Source: Takifugu bimaculatus
Lineage: Eukaryota > Chordata > Actinopteri > Tetraodontiformes > Tetraodontidae
Direction of reading: 5' to 3'
Assembly: GCA_004026145.2 (NCBI GenBank)
Contig: CP034993.1
Location: 14,655,637-14,719,636 of the forward strand
DNA: 64,000 nucleotides
Shown in pieces: positions 33,000 through 44,709 of this stretch. The translations under genes were made by a program, and so were the position numbers. The notes under the pieces were generated by a model. It was not told the origin of the DNA, searched no databases, and saw only the letters and a program-made list of their open reading frames with translations. Every line of letters starts with the position of its first letter. Positions within the stretch are counted from its first letter, which is position 1.

Positions 33000-33334
33000 A
33001 GGGGGCTGAAGACAGGTATTCAATTCTTGTAATCTGTATTCTACCTGAAAGTTGCCACCAAATTGCACACTGGACCTCTGAAGTGATTTATGACCGTGAG
33101 GAAACAAAGACAACTGTGCCTCGTTTACAGTCGTCTGCATGATTTATGCAGAAACTACACATTTATCAATTTAATAGAGTCTGGAAATAGTCTAGATGAG
33201 TTTATTCTGTGAGGCCAAAATGTTGTACCTGCGATTTTTCATCGCTTTAAATGTCTGCTGCCTCATGAGGCTTTTTATTCTTCATTTACTTATAATTTAG
33301 GGTCAAGATCATCTTGAGCCTGAACTCAGTGTGG

Positions 33335-33369
33335 GATGGGGGGAAGATGGGGGTGGGGGTGGGGGGGGC
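33335..33369. repeat. G-rich tract
   Basis: Repeated GGGG/GGGTG groups that satisfy a G-quadruplex pattern. Confidence 0.85.
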
Positions 33370-33531
33370 AGTTACATGTGGTTCGCTACAACCCTCCTGC
33401 AACACATTCACTGTCCTGCCTTTAAGATGCCTTTCTGAAGACGCCCCATGAATATTTTATGAGTCGGTCTCAAGGGGGAACCTTCACCACAGCAAAGCAA
33501 TCACACAATGGCAACTGGTTTACTCTCAGCT

Positions 33532-33562
<31 letters not shown>

Positions 33563-33577
33563 CGCTGGGGTGGGGGG
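33532..33577. repeat. G31 homopolymer with flanking G-runs
   Basis: Thirty-one consecutive G (33532-33562), then CGCTGGGGTGGGGGG. The exact length is uncertain because assemblers handle such runs poorly. Confidence 0.95.
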
Positions 33578-36500
33578 TTGCACGGGCATGAAAACACATC
33601 GCACGTAATTGCTGCAGAAGCTGAACTCAGGTGCGATCCGGACCTGTGAGCAGAGCCGGGGCCAAAGTCCTCCTGGTGGATCAGTCGCTCGTATCAATGG
33701 TCCTTTGATCAGCGAAGGCTACAATTTACTGATTTACACAATTAGAAACACGTCTGCAAGTGTTGGTTTTGGTCGTTGTCACGGCGACCATTATTTGGCT
33801 CTGTTCCACTCCCGCTAGCTTTTTTGTTGCTGTCTGCAGATATCTTTTGAGTTTGGGGATGAAATGAGGAGATTTTAAAGGGAAAAGCAGCGAACAGGAC
33901 AGTCAGAGGGGTGTGGATATACATGCTTATCCGGGGAAAAATGGGATTTCTCTACACACATTCTTTATTAAGAGGTAGGTGGACAGATGGTGATGAAGAT
34001 GAAGATGGGGATGCGGCGATGGGGACAAATTCTGCCGGGACTCAGAAGCCTCTCAAACACACAGGCCCCAAATGTAAATGATAATAAGTAGTAAGTTTTG
34101 GGTTTTCTGTTGGTTTGGTCATACAGAAATAAATGTCTCCAATCATGATACCCCAATTAAAAGTTCCTATTTATAGAGCCAGAGAATGTAAATGGAAGCT
34201 TTATTACCACTATTAAAGTTGAAATAAGACAATCTAGTCAAGTTATTAACAGGACTAGTTACCTGGGATTGAGTAGCTATGCTATATTTGATTTTAGTTT
34301 TCTAGATAAGCTTTTATATTCCGTACGTATGTCACAGCTAAAGGGAAAGAGGAACAGAGTGATAAAGACCAGACAGTTCTGGTTCTGCAATTACAGAAAA
34401 GCTGCTTTTTCTCATCTCAGCTGAGTGATGGTACGACAAACGCTGGCGACCCAAACAAGCTTCATTTAAATGCTGTTTTTCCTTTTTTTAATGTATGGAT
34501 TCGTGTCCCTTCGTGTCCTCCCGCTCCTCCTGAGCGATGCCTCTCGGTAACGTATGTGACGGTCGGGTTATCGCCATGATCGATGGAGCCCCGAAGGAAT
34601 CGATGGCGAGCATGAAGGAAAATGCCTACATATTTCATAGCCATTAAGCGACCACAGCTACCACACTCAGGGCAATACTTCTCAATTTGACCTGCCTCTT
34701 CGTATCAGGAGTTGAGCCGGACTGGACAAATGGGAGGAGGGGGGCGTCCGGATGCCTCCGGGTTCGCCGTGAGCCCCGCCGCCTCCTGCAGTGCTCGTGT
34801 TTACAGTCGGCCCAGATGAGCTGTGACCTTGCGTCCCGCAATCGTAGATCGTTCCACATTCGTGCGATACGGCACGTAAAGAAAAGTCAATTAAATGATT
34901 GGGTGACGAGGTGTTTTATCAGCGCGGGGCAACGACATGAATGGAGGCACTAGCACGCTCAGTCCTTTGACCTTTAATTATCTACCCTCAAAACTGGATT
35001 AGATAAAGTTTCGCACCCAATAGAACCACCGTCTTATCTTCGCTGTCGATTGCTCGGGTCCTGCGATGAAGGGCTGCTGGGGAGACATCGGCGGGGGGGA
35101 GGGGGCTACGGAACCTGTCATTAAACCAGAACATTCTGTTGTCTCTCCGAATCCACATGTAATGACGCCTAGCTTAGGTGCATCGAGTCCAAAGTCTGTC
35201 CAAATGGACCGGCCCATCAGGTTCGGTCCCACTGACCCCAAATCAGCTGTGTTACATCGGAAGCTTTGGGAAAATAATGATCTTTCCTTGCCGTGGTGGG
35301 TCTCTCCGAGGTCCAAGAGCTGACATCCTATTAATGAACTTGGCACCAGCAGTTATTGGTTCTGATTCCACACCGAGGCCACGGGAAGGATTTCGGGCCG
35401 GGCGGATGGCGGCTCTGCTCCTCGGTAAACAGGCCCCCAAAACACGTCTGAGGCTGCAGCGGTGGCCCCCACCGGTGCTCAGAACCTCCAATTACCCACA
35501 ATCAGGTTTCAAAACCGACAGGCTTGATCTGCTTAAACAAAATAAAGAAAGAAATGAGGTGAATAAAGCTTTCATGGAAGGATTTCAACCCATTTGTGTC
35601 TCCCTGGTGATAGACTGGAAGCAGCCCAGCCAGACCAGAGCCAGAGGCAAACGTGAGATGTGGTCCATCACCTACACACACGATCAGAAACCAGCGTTTA
35701 CCCAAACAGGCCGACATTGTCGCCAATGTCTAGAAAGCCGGCCGGGGGGCTCGTGTCATTGATTCCTGGGATCTTCGGAGAACACGTCTCCCGAGCTGCT
35801 TCTAATAAACTAAAAGCTGACATCTCTAATGACGGAGGGAGATCCAGCGTGGACGGAGCAGCGGCCAACTCACCTTTGATAAATTAACTGTGGACAACGC
35901 GGTGCCAAAACCATCACTGCTCCGACAACTTAAGTGTAGTGGTCGGCGTAATAAATGATCTGGGAGCCCAGAGAAGTCGGGTCTCAATTTGTAATGTCCT
36001 TCAGACGCCCAGCCACGTCTGCCCACAGCCACGGAGCTTACGGATTTGTCAGAATCCAGCTGTAAATTTCATTTTAATGGTACAACACCTTTTGCTGAGT
36101 CGTGCGCTTTCTCCCCGTCTGCACTTTCCCCCCTCCTGGACTGTGCTTTCCTTCATGCTGTCATGGAGGAGCCTTAACTCCTGCCTTATATTATCTCTGT
36201 CAGCAGAGGGTCCGTGTACCAATCAGCCCAAGCTGGCAAATACAGATAGTGACAGGGCTAATGTGGACTGGGTCACTTCACATGCCTGAACTGGGATCTG
36301 TCCTTTTCAAAACACGTCTTTCAGTTTCTCTCATCTAGCTGGAAAAAAAAGCATTTAAAAATGAGCAACTGGAGATCTTGGCTTTCTGTCGCACTGATCC
36401 AGGACCCTTTGGAGCTCTGAGAAGAAGCAGATCCCATAACTATCATTTTCATCATCTCTTTAATTGACATTGAAATGATGTGTTACACCCAAATGTGGGG

Positions 36501-38399
36501 CCATCTGTGCCGGTGAAAGCACTGGTGACTGAGCAGCTAATGGTACCGAACCCTTTTAATGTCTGGTAATTGTAGCTTGATCACTGGATTCACCAAAGTG
36601 TCAGCAGTCTTTGACGCTAACGCGTCCTTACTGCCGCACAAGCGCGTTGACACGCGGCGAGCGATGGACCGATGTCACGAGATGTTGCAGACGCCTGCGT
36701 GTGAAACAGGCCCGCGTCCACAAATGATGCGTCGCACTTACGGAGCTAAGAGCATCTGCTGGCTGCACAATAACTGCTAGCATCTACAAAATGCAGAAAA
36801 CATTATGTTAAATCTCGCAATTTGCTGACTGGGTAGGATTGAAAGATGCAATATACAAATTGACTTTTTAAATATGACATTTTGAGATTCTGTGCAGATT
36901 AAAAATGAAAATGCTTGAAATCAAAGAGCGGCAGGGTCCTTCTTAAAGACTATTATTGCCAGGATATTATTATGCAAATACATTTCTGTGGGACTTTGTG
37001 CCGTTTGATGAGTCATTTCTCCAGTTTATAGACTGATTTCTGGGATGGAAAATGGCAGGATGATTCATGACGGCGTAAAACTTTCCCGTACGGATCCACG
37101 AAAGCAGGGAAAAAAATGAACAATGGAGGGAACAGAGTGTCTTGGACCCGCCGCTATCGTCCAGGAAGCCCTCCGAACCTCCGAGGAAGGCTGATCTGCG
37201 GGCTGCTGGACGACCAGGCGTCCGGACGGGAAAACACAGGCGTCAGCCGACCGCTCTGAGACGACATCACCTCCCGGCGCCGATGTCAGGCCACGGCCGA
37301 TTCCTCCGTCCGTGTCTGGAGACAAATATCACATCAGCGCAGCCGTGCGTGCGCCCGGCAGCCCACGTACTGAGACACTGGCTGGTTTATGGAGGTTTAT
37401 GGGACGGGCTCCGTGCACGCTGTGACGGCCGTGGGGGAGTTTGTGCTTTCATCAATGAGGTCGGCCTCTCAGCGGGAGCTTGTTGCTGGTAGCTTGTCTT
37501 CAATACATCATGAGTGATAGATGGGTAATAGAGAACCCCCCCACCCCACCCCACCCCCAACCCTTCACTCCTCTGTATCATTTCTGATAAATCTCCGAGC
37601 TTCGTGCTCATTGGCTCTCTGCGATGGGCACCTTCTGCGCCTGTATATGTGAAGCACGCAGGCATGTTGCCACATCCGTATCCGACCACTTAGGTCTTTG
37701 AATTTTCCTCACTGGCAGGAGCAGAAATGCATCTTTGGGGAGGGTTAAATGTTCCTTCCAGTTTTGTTAAAGGCGGCGTGCTAATGTTAACAGGAAGGGC
37801 AAGTATTTAGACGGCCGTTGCCTCCGCTCTGTCTTTAATTAGCCCAGCTAAACAGGGGTAGTTGGGGAGCTAACCAAAGGGCTGTCATTGATCCTCTCTT
37901 GTTTGTGAGCTTCTCTGCCGACATTGTTACGACTGCGGGATGAGCTTTCCGACAGCTCGACTCTAATTTCCATTTCCTGTTTTAACATTAGGCTCGGCTG
38001 AAGCCCCCTGACCACCGGTCCTACCATGGGAGCCTGCATGTTTGTCCAGAAGACTGAGGAAGTGTTCAGCATCTCCTCAGAGTCACACAAAGCAGCTTCC
38101 AACCCCCACACACACCCACCCACACACAGACACACACATTTGCTCTATCAAACCCAGAATCCAAGTGAATTAACAGAAAGACAGAAGCACCGAATCTGCC
38201 AAAGCAGGATAACTATCTTAATGAAACAATGATCACTATCGCAACATTAGCGCTGCTTCTTCCAGCTAAAACACAAGGTTATATCGCCTATTTAACTCTG
38301 CTACTAATATCATCTGGACTCCCTGCTCATCAGGGTCACCATTAAGCCTTGTGCAGACTATTACAGGAAGCCTTGTTTATGGTATAATAAGTACACCGC

Positions 38400-38860
38400 T
38401 ATGGTGCATGTGGGAACGGGCTGAGATAATATGAATTCCCAGCAAATTAAAACAAGAACTTCTCTCCGATAAACCTTTTTGTCCCAGATATGAGGTGAAG
38501 AGCCCATCCCATAATGAACAGTATGGTACAGCCTGAATGGACTTGTGTTCCATTACTGAACCTGTGGTGCAGCATTATATAAAATGTAGCTGGAGGTAAT
38601 CTGAATAAAGTATGAGGCACGTTCATCCCAAACGCCAAATAATCCAGGCTTTTAAAATATAGAACAGATAACTGCAGGTCTAATGGCATGCCGAGGAAAT
38701 TACATACATTGAAATGGAACCCAAATGGATTGGCCACTGGTTGAAGGGGCCTAAATTCATCTCACAAGCTCAGCAGAAGAGAGTTCCCTGACAATCAGCC
38801 GGCAGCCTGAGGGATATTGGAGATAGCGTAGGTCAGATTCTAATGGGGTTCAGCTCGCGC
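38400..38860. promoter_or_regulatory. brinp3: candidate conserved non-coding element
   Basis: Repeat-free complex AT-rich sequence lies about 2 kb upstream of the brinp3 CpG island. Its motif texture is enhancer-like (CAGCAAATTAAAAC, CCCATAATGAAC, CCAAATAATCCAGG). The assignment to brinp3 is by proximity only. Confidence 0.25.
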
Positions 38861-39279
38861 GTTAGTGTAGATGAGTTTACAGGAGTCTGACATTCACTCC
38901 AGTCAAACTGCGCCATCCTGCATATCTGAGCTCGCTGCTGTCTGAAATGAAACAAGCAACCGAGTGGAACCCGACAGCCCCGTGAAAAAGGTTATCGCTC
39001 CGATTCAGGGATGACTCCTTGGCCGACATCGGCTCCTTTCCCAACCGAACGCTGGTGGCATTAGGACGTGAAGAACGGCAGCCAAAAATGGCACCTGGCA
39101 CGTGAGGCGCCGTGCCCACTGTCACCGGAGCTAAAATGAATGCGAGGCTCTCGGAGGTCCTGTAATGAGACTGTGCTTAAAGTGTAAATTAGCCGCACGG
39201 CTTGGCTCATCGCTGACAGGGGGACGGCAAATCCACCGGGTCGTCCCGATTCCACCAGACGTGATGGAGAGCTTCTTCA

Positions 39280-39510
39280 CGAACATTACTCATTAATATG
39301 GTAATGGAGGTGTCTAATGCTTGATAGAGAAATTAATAGAATTACAGTACTTAGGAGGGCCAAGGCAGAAGGGACAGTTTCCGTTTTTGATGATAAGGCG
39401 CTTTTTTAGGGGGGAGAGGGGCATCATCCAATCAGATGCTCTGCTTTTATTGGAGGAGGGGAGCATGATGAAGGTGTTTGATGAACTCGCCATCGCTTGT
39501 TCATTAAAGC
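39280..39510. promoter_or_regulatory. brinp3: candidate conserved non-coding element
   Basis: An AT-rich left part (CATTACTCATTAATATGG, GAGAAATTAATAG) is followed by a CCAATCAGATGC motif and TTCATTAAAGCATC. There is no coding potential. It resembles a proximal enhancer; unproven. Confidence 0.25.
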
Positions 39511-40449
39511 ATCAGCGGTTGCAGGGAGTCTCTCCGTCCACGGTGCTGAGTCACGCACTGCTAAGACCAGGTCCAGAACCTCTTCTGGTCTCTTTGGGTC
39601 CAACTCTGACTGTGAAGCATGATGGGATGACAGGAAAGGTAGCGAAAAATGTCAGGAAATCTGCGACGGATCATCCGGTGGCTCGTGCGACTTGATGGAT
39701 TCTACCGTGTTGAGATTTTAAAACTCCCCCATAATGTTATCGGCACCAGCGCCGACTGTGCTTTACGTGCACGATGATGGATGGATGATGCAAAACACAG
39801 ATGGATGGAGTAAATGGTCAAATTAATGAGGGTTTTGTTACCAGTTGTCACCCTTCTGCAGCAGCATCCTGACAGGAATTGACAGATAGGAATATGAAAT
39901 CTGTGTCACACTCAATCTGGACATAAATCAACCTCAGCGCCATGGTTACGGCGACAGAGCAGCATACTAAATGGACAATGAGGTTGGCGGGGAACTGGGT
40001 TAATTAGCACTACATCGGGACCACTGTGCCTTCAGAATTCCAAAAACTGATTGCGGCCACAGATTAATCTGATTGGCTGGGGGGGGTTCATCCAGCAGGC
40101 AGAGTGATTATTTCATTTTATTTAACCGTTGCTGATGAAACCGGACAAAATAAAGACTTCAGCCCAGTAACAGTTACTTCTGGGAGGGCAACCTTCAGTA
40201 ACCAGATTCTCGGGCTCACGTTAATCTGTGTCTTCAGAAATAACCTGGAGTGAGGGGACTGTGTGGGCTGCGGGTGCAAAGTTGCGCCCAAAGTGCCGTT
40301 TCTGCCATTTCAACACCGCGGCTTTACATTTTAAGTGGGGCTGGAAAAAGGAAGCTGTTTGGAAAACGCTCATCATTCCCCCCACGTCCACGACCACCTT
40401 ATTCTGCCCGCATCTCATACAGAGGGCTGCTTGTGTCTCAAGCATGTGA

Positions 40450-41157
40450 CTGGGAGAGAGAGAGAGGGAGGAGGGGGTTCAGGGGCGAGCGGAGGCGCCG
40501 GTACCCGCTGTCTCCTGCGCCGACTCTCTCCACGGCACCGGGCGCACGCAACCCTCCTGCGCTCCCGCACGCAGCGACGCGGAGTAGGCGGGTCAAGTAG
40601 AGGGGAAAGGAAAGCGGCGCAGGGCTTTGATTCACACAGGAATATTCGAACCACTTTTTCAGGAGGACCGTGGCGGTGTCGGGAGTTGCCGTCGCACCCG
40701 CGCGTCGCCGGATTCGGGTGAACAGAAATGCGCAAAGGCGTCCGGTTGGTTTTTAATGGTGTCATCTCCAGCCCCCCAGCCTCCCTCAGCCTCCCTCCGC
40801 CGGTCCCTCCTTTCCTCTCGGATGAATCCATGTTGTAGAGTCATTCTCCCCGCAAAGGTCACAGCTTCTGCTTCGAGGAACGACGCGAACAAGCGGACTT
40901 TTCCCTCCCGCGCCAAAGTTTTTGGTCTGGGCTGCAGGAGCTCACGACGGCTCGGTCCGGAGCCGCTTCCCAGCCACAAAACTTATTTTCAGGTCCGTGA
41001 TTGGTCCCTTTTTTCCCCCCGGGGACGCTGCTGTTCTCCCCACACGGAGTAGCTGAAAGACCCGAGATGAGTTCGTCTGCAGCTGAGCGTCACCGAAGCT
41101 TCACGGAGGGAAAATGAGAAGGACCGAGTCAAAGTTCATCAGGCGTTTCACACCGCG
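40450..41157 (+). promoter_or_regulatory. brinp3: brinp3 CpG island, promoter and 5' non-coding exon
   Basis: GC and CpG density jump here, with GAGAGAGAGAGGGAGG, then many CGC/GCG groups from 40480. Density stays high to a consensus donor, CCGCG|GTGAGTAC, at 41157/41158. The next credible acceptor in the + direction is at 48658-48659, directly ahead of the first brinp3 coding exon. This matches the human gene, where a non-coding first exon precedes the ATG exon. The transcription start is not visible: there is no clear TATA box, as usual for CpG-island promoters, and an inverted CCAAT (GATTGGTCC) occurs near 41000. The exon's 5' end is therefore undefined within 40450-41100. Confidence 0.7.
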
Positions 41158-41837
41158 GTGAGTACTCAGACGTCTCCATCAGCCCTGCACCCCCAGGCCA
41201 TGTTGATGCTGAGGAGTCAGGCGCAGGAGCAGGTGGCGTCAAAACCACCACAATCTGCGGGAATTTCGACCGAAGGCTTGTCCATCCGCACGCACGCACG
41301 CACGCACACGCAAAAATCTCTGCATTGTTGAGGAGAAATGAGGGGATTGTAAACTTCCTCCCTCATTCTGCATTTTCCAAGCAGCAAAAATAGGATTCTG
41401 CTGTGGTTTCTGTTAATAATTGAACGACGATTGCCTCCAACATCAGCCATTAGAGAAGGTGCTGCTATTATGGGACCACTTGGCCTCCAGGACAAATAAA
41501 CATAAACACATCATGTTGGCTCACAGGCAGGTGGGACAGGGACGGCCTTTATTTTAAATGTCAGCTCATATCTGGAGAGCATCTCTGACTGAATGGAGGG
41601 AGGAAGTATTGCAGCTCGGTGGCCGATCACTGCTGGAATCCTGAACGCTGGCGTTGGGCCGAGCTGTTCCAGGACCACAACATGGCTCCGGTCGAGCCGT
41701 GTCCTCGTCCAGCTCTGGAGACTGAAGGCTGGACGCCACTCTGTCTCTCCCGCTGTGGTTCACCTGGTCGCAGCTCTCTCACCTTTCCCTCTCCTGAACG
41801 GATGAATGTGCAGCTGCCGTTTGTGGATGATAAATCT

Positions 41838-41838
41838 C

Positions 41839-41865
<27 letters not shown>
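41838..41865. repeat. (TG)n microsatellite
   Basis: A perfect TG run of about 28 bp. Confidence 0.95.
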
Positions 41866-41869
<4 letters not shown>

Positions 41870-42407
41870 GTAGAGGATGTGATCGGGCCAACCCGAGTCT
41901 GAGCTAAAGACAATAAGTAAAATGAGAACGCTGAGAAGAAAGAAGTTTCCGTGGGTGTTTCAGGTCAGCGTTTGCCAATAAGCTTCCTCCCAATATCCAC
42001 AGCCCCTTATTTTATGATAATGAGCAAACTGTAGAGTTTGACTTGCGTCTGCGGTAAGTGCCATCGGGAGGGATGAGGAAGGGAGCGAGAGAGGAGAATA
42101 AAGCGGAGGAGAAGCAAATCTTAAAAGGGGAAAAATGCCTCATTGAGGGATTGGAGAGCACGTTAAAACAGAATCTGTAGATGAAGCGTGGCTGGGCTGT
42201 TAAAGAGGAATCTCTGAGGCAGCGGCAGACTGAATGTTGGGTCTGAACATTTAAATACGGGCAGATGATGGATGCGCAGAGCTGTGCTACACGTTAGCCA
42301 CAGCCGACGCTGTCGCACCACTCATCATTAGAAGCTGCCTTCAGAAGGAACTTGTGTGGCTCCTGCAAACTCAAGATGAAGGACGAGGCCACACTCGCCT
42401 CACTAGG

Positions 42408-42414
42408 ACAGACA

Positions 42415-42459
<45 letters not shown>

Positions 42460-42482
42460 ACAGGCAGGCAGGCAGGCAGGCA

Positions 42483-42531
<49 letters not shown>

Positions 42532-43023
42532 ACAGACAGGCAGACAGACAGACAGGCAGGCAGGCAGACAGGCAGGCAGGCAGACAGACAGGCAGGCAGG
42601 CAGGCAGACAGGCAGGCAGACAGGCATGGCAGGCAGACAGGCAGGCAGGCAGACAGGCATGGCAGGCAGGCAGACAGACAGGCAGACAGGCAGGCAGGCA
42701 GACAGGCAGGCAGGCAGGCAGGCAGACAGGCAGGCAGACAGACGGGCGGGCAGACAGACAGGCAGGCAGGCAGGCAGACAGACAGGCAGACAGACGGGCG
42801 GGCAGACAGACAGGCAGGCAGGCAGACAGACAGGCAGGCAGACAGACAGGCGGGCAGACAGACAGGCAGGCAGGCAGGCAGACAGACAGGCGGGCAGACA
42901 GACAGACAGACAGACCGGCAGGCAGACAGACAGGCAGACAGACAGGCAGGCAGGCAGACAGACAGACAGACAGGCAGGAAGGCAGGCAGACAGACAGACA
43001 GACACACCGACAGGCAGACAGAC
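42408..43023. repeat. CAGG/CAGA tetranucleotide array
   Basis: A 616-bp array of mixed CAGG and CAGA units, with a few CGGG and CATGG variants. The left third is nearly pure CAGG, while the right third alternates CAGA-CAGG in higher-order blocks. It is stop-free in all frames, giving GRQA/PACL-type translations on both strands that are not genes. Confidence 0.98.
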
Positions 43024-43851
43024 ATTTACTGGTACTCGAATTATTTGGATCGAACCTGTTCTGAATCAGAATGAAGGCCAAACAGGGCCATCGCTGCCTG
43101 TTGGCAAGGCGAAGACGCTCGTGACCAGACAGACGCGGCTCCAGTTTAGTGATCCGCCATTCCCACTTTTTCCCTCGGATGTCCCGCGTCGACTTGCTCG
43201 CCATGTTCCAGGGACGGCGCACGTTTCTGCAGGCGAGCCGGGTGACGCGGCAACAGTTTTTAGTCCGGAGCTGTCACCCCGCCTCCTGGGCTGTTTGGCA
43301 GCACGTCCACTTTCCGGTTCAGGGAATCAACATTTCACAGCTTCGCCTTTTAACCCTGACCTCCGACCTCCGCTGACGTCCCCGCCAACGGTGTCAGGAC
43401 CGCGGGGCCTTGTCTGCTGCAGAGCTGGTTCAAACCACAATCTCCATTTATTTTGAAAGTAAACAACGCATAAAGCATCATTTGGGGGAAACATCCATTT
43501 GCTTTAGCGTCCACCTGTGTGCGTTTGTTCCGTCGCGCCGCCGTCAGCCGAGGCCTGTTCTCGCTGTGATTTATCCCAGTTCAGCTCTAAAAACAGAGGT
43601 GACGCTCTGCGCAGCTCTCATTAAGCAGATTTTCCCCGCTTTCCTCTCAGCATAAGTACTTTATGTGCTCTGACTACGTAATGATTCACCACAGCGCCGC
43701 TGCTCGTTAAACATGCCAACATTTATCGGCATCGGTGAGATCGTGCACACACGCATGAGCATCGGCAACACGCCATCGCTGATTGATCAACAACATCCAA
43801 ACAATTAAAACCCAATTGCTGCCATCAGTGAGACAGTAAACAGCGTGCCTT

Positions 43852-43852
<1 letters not shown>

Positions 43853-43898
<46 letters not shown>
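43853..43898. repeat. (CA)n microsatellite
   Basis: A 46-bp perfect AC run. Confidence 0.97.
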
Positions 43899-43900
<2 letters not shown>

Positions 43901-44670
43901 CAATGTTGTAGCTGTTTTCACCACCTGACTGATGTTTATTTAACTCATTACTGACGGACGCAGACGCTGAAGCCACCATCAGTACCAGGAAACGGTGCAT
44001 TTGTTGTGGTGCGCATGACACCGCGCCACGTTTTGATATTTCCATCCCCGATGGTCACCTGTTGTTATTTCATCTGGAGGAAACCCAACAGAGTTTTCTG
44101 CGATCGTCAGTTCACAGGAACGTCCAAACACCCGTCGTTGTACCAGTAGCTGCATTTGTAAATATTAAACACAACTGTGATTTAACAGGAAGCCATTTGC
44201 ATATAAAAAGGATTATGAAACAAATGAATCCGCTGCCAGATTTTTTAATAACATTCTCCTTAGAGCGCTTTTCGAAAACAGCGTCGCAAAGTGCTTCTTG
44301 TCGCTGCCCAGATTATCATCCAGACACGTTTGGAGTGTTTGTGGAGGAGAAAGTCAAGGTTTTCAAGGGTTCCAGGACCACCAAAGTTACCAGCGATCCT
44401 CATTTATGCACAGCTGACGTAACAGAAACGTACTGAGTGGGTCTGACTGGACCCAGACAGTCAAATAGCAGGTGCCTGTTAGCTGTTATGATTCCCAGCA
44501 TCCTCCTGAAATGCTTAAAGCTCTCAGAGGTCCCGTTTCTCCGTCGGCTACGTTACTCAGCTTATCAACCGCCACCTGTCTGAGGAGCTGACGCTTTCCA
44601 GTCAGACCTGTCTGAAATGAATTTGAAGAGTTTCAGAGTAAATGCGGCAGCTCCAACAGGCGTCGGAGGC

Positions 44671-44709
44671 CGTCGTACTCGTCCGTCGTACTCGTCCGTC
44701 GTGCTCGTC
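44671..44709. repeat. 13-bp tandem triplicate
   Basis: Three copies of CGTCGTACTCGTC (third copy A to G), CpG-rich. Confidence 0.9.

Larger units (their letters stand above)
33578..40440. other. upstream gene desert of brinp3, no gene seen
   Basis: No exon is supported in this stretch. It holds a GATGAA/GATGGG tract at 33990-34022, a C-rich CCCCACCCCACC tract at 37540-37562, a G7 run at 40080-40087 and two blocks of candidate conserved sequence listed separately. Short open frames are frequent but none has a recognisable domain or start context. Confidence 0.5.

Noticed and set aside
40250..40831. Several open frames over the CpG island
   Set aside because: High GC lowers stop frequency; the region is better explained as the brinp3 promoter and untranslated exon.
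42294..43456. Several 200-283 codon open frames (GRQA and PACL repeats)
   Set aside because: They are produced by the CAGG/CAGA array on both strands.
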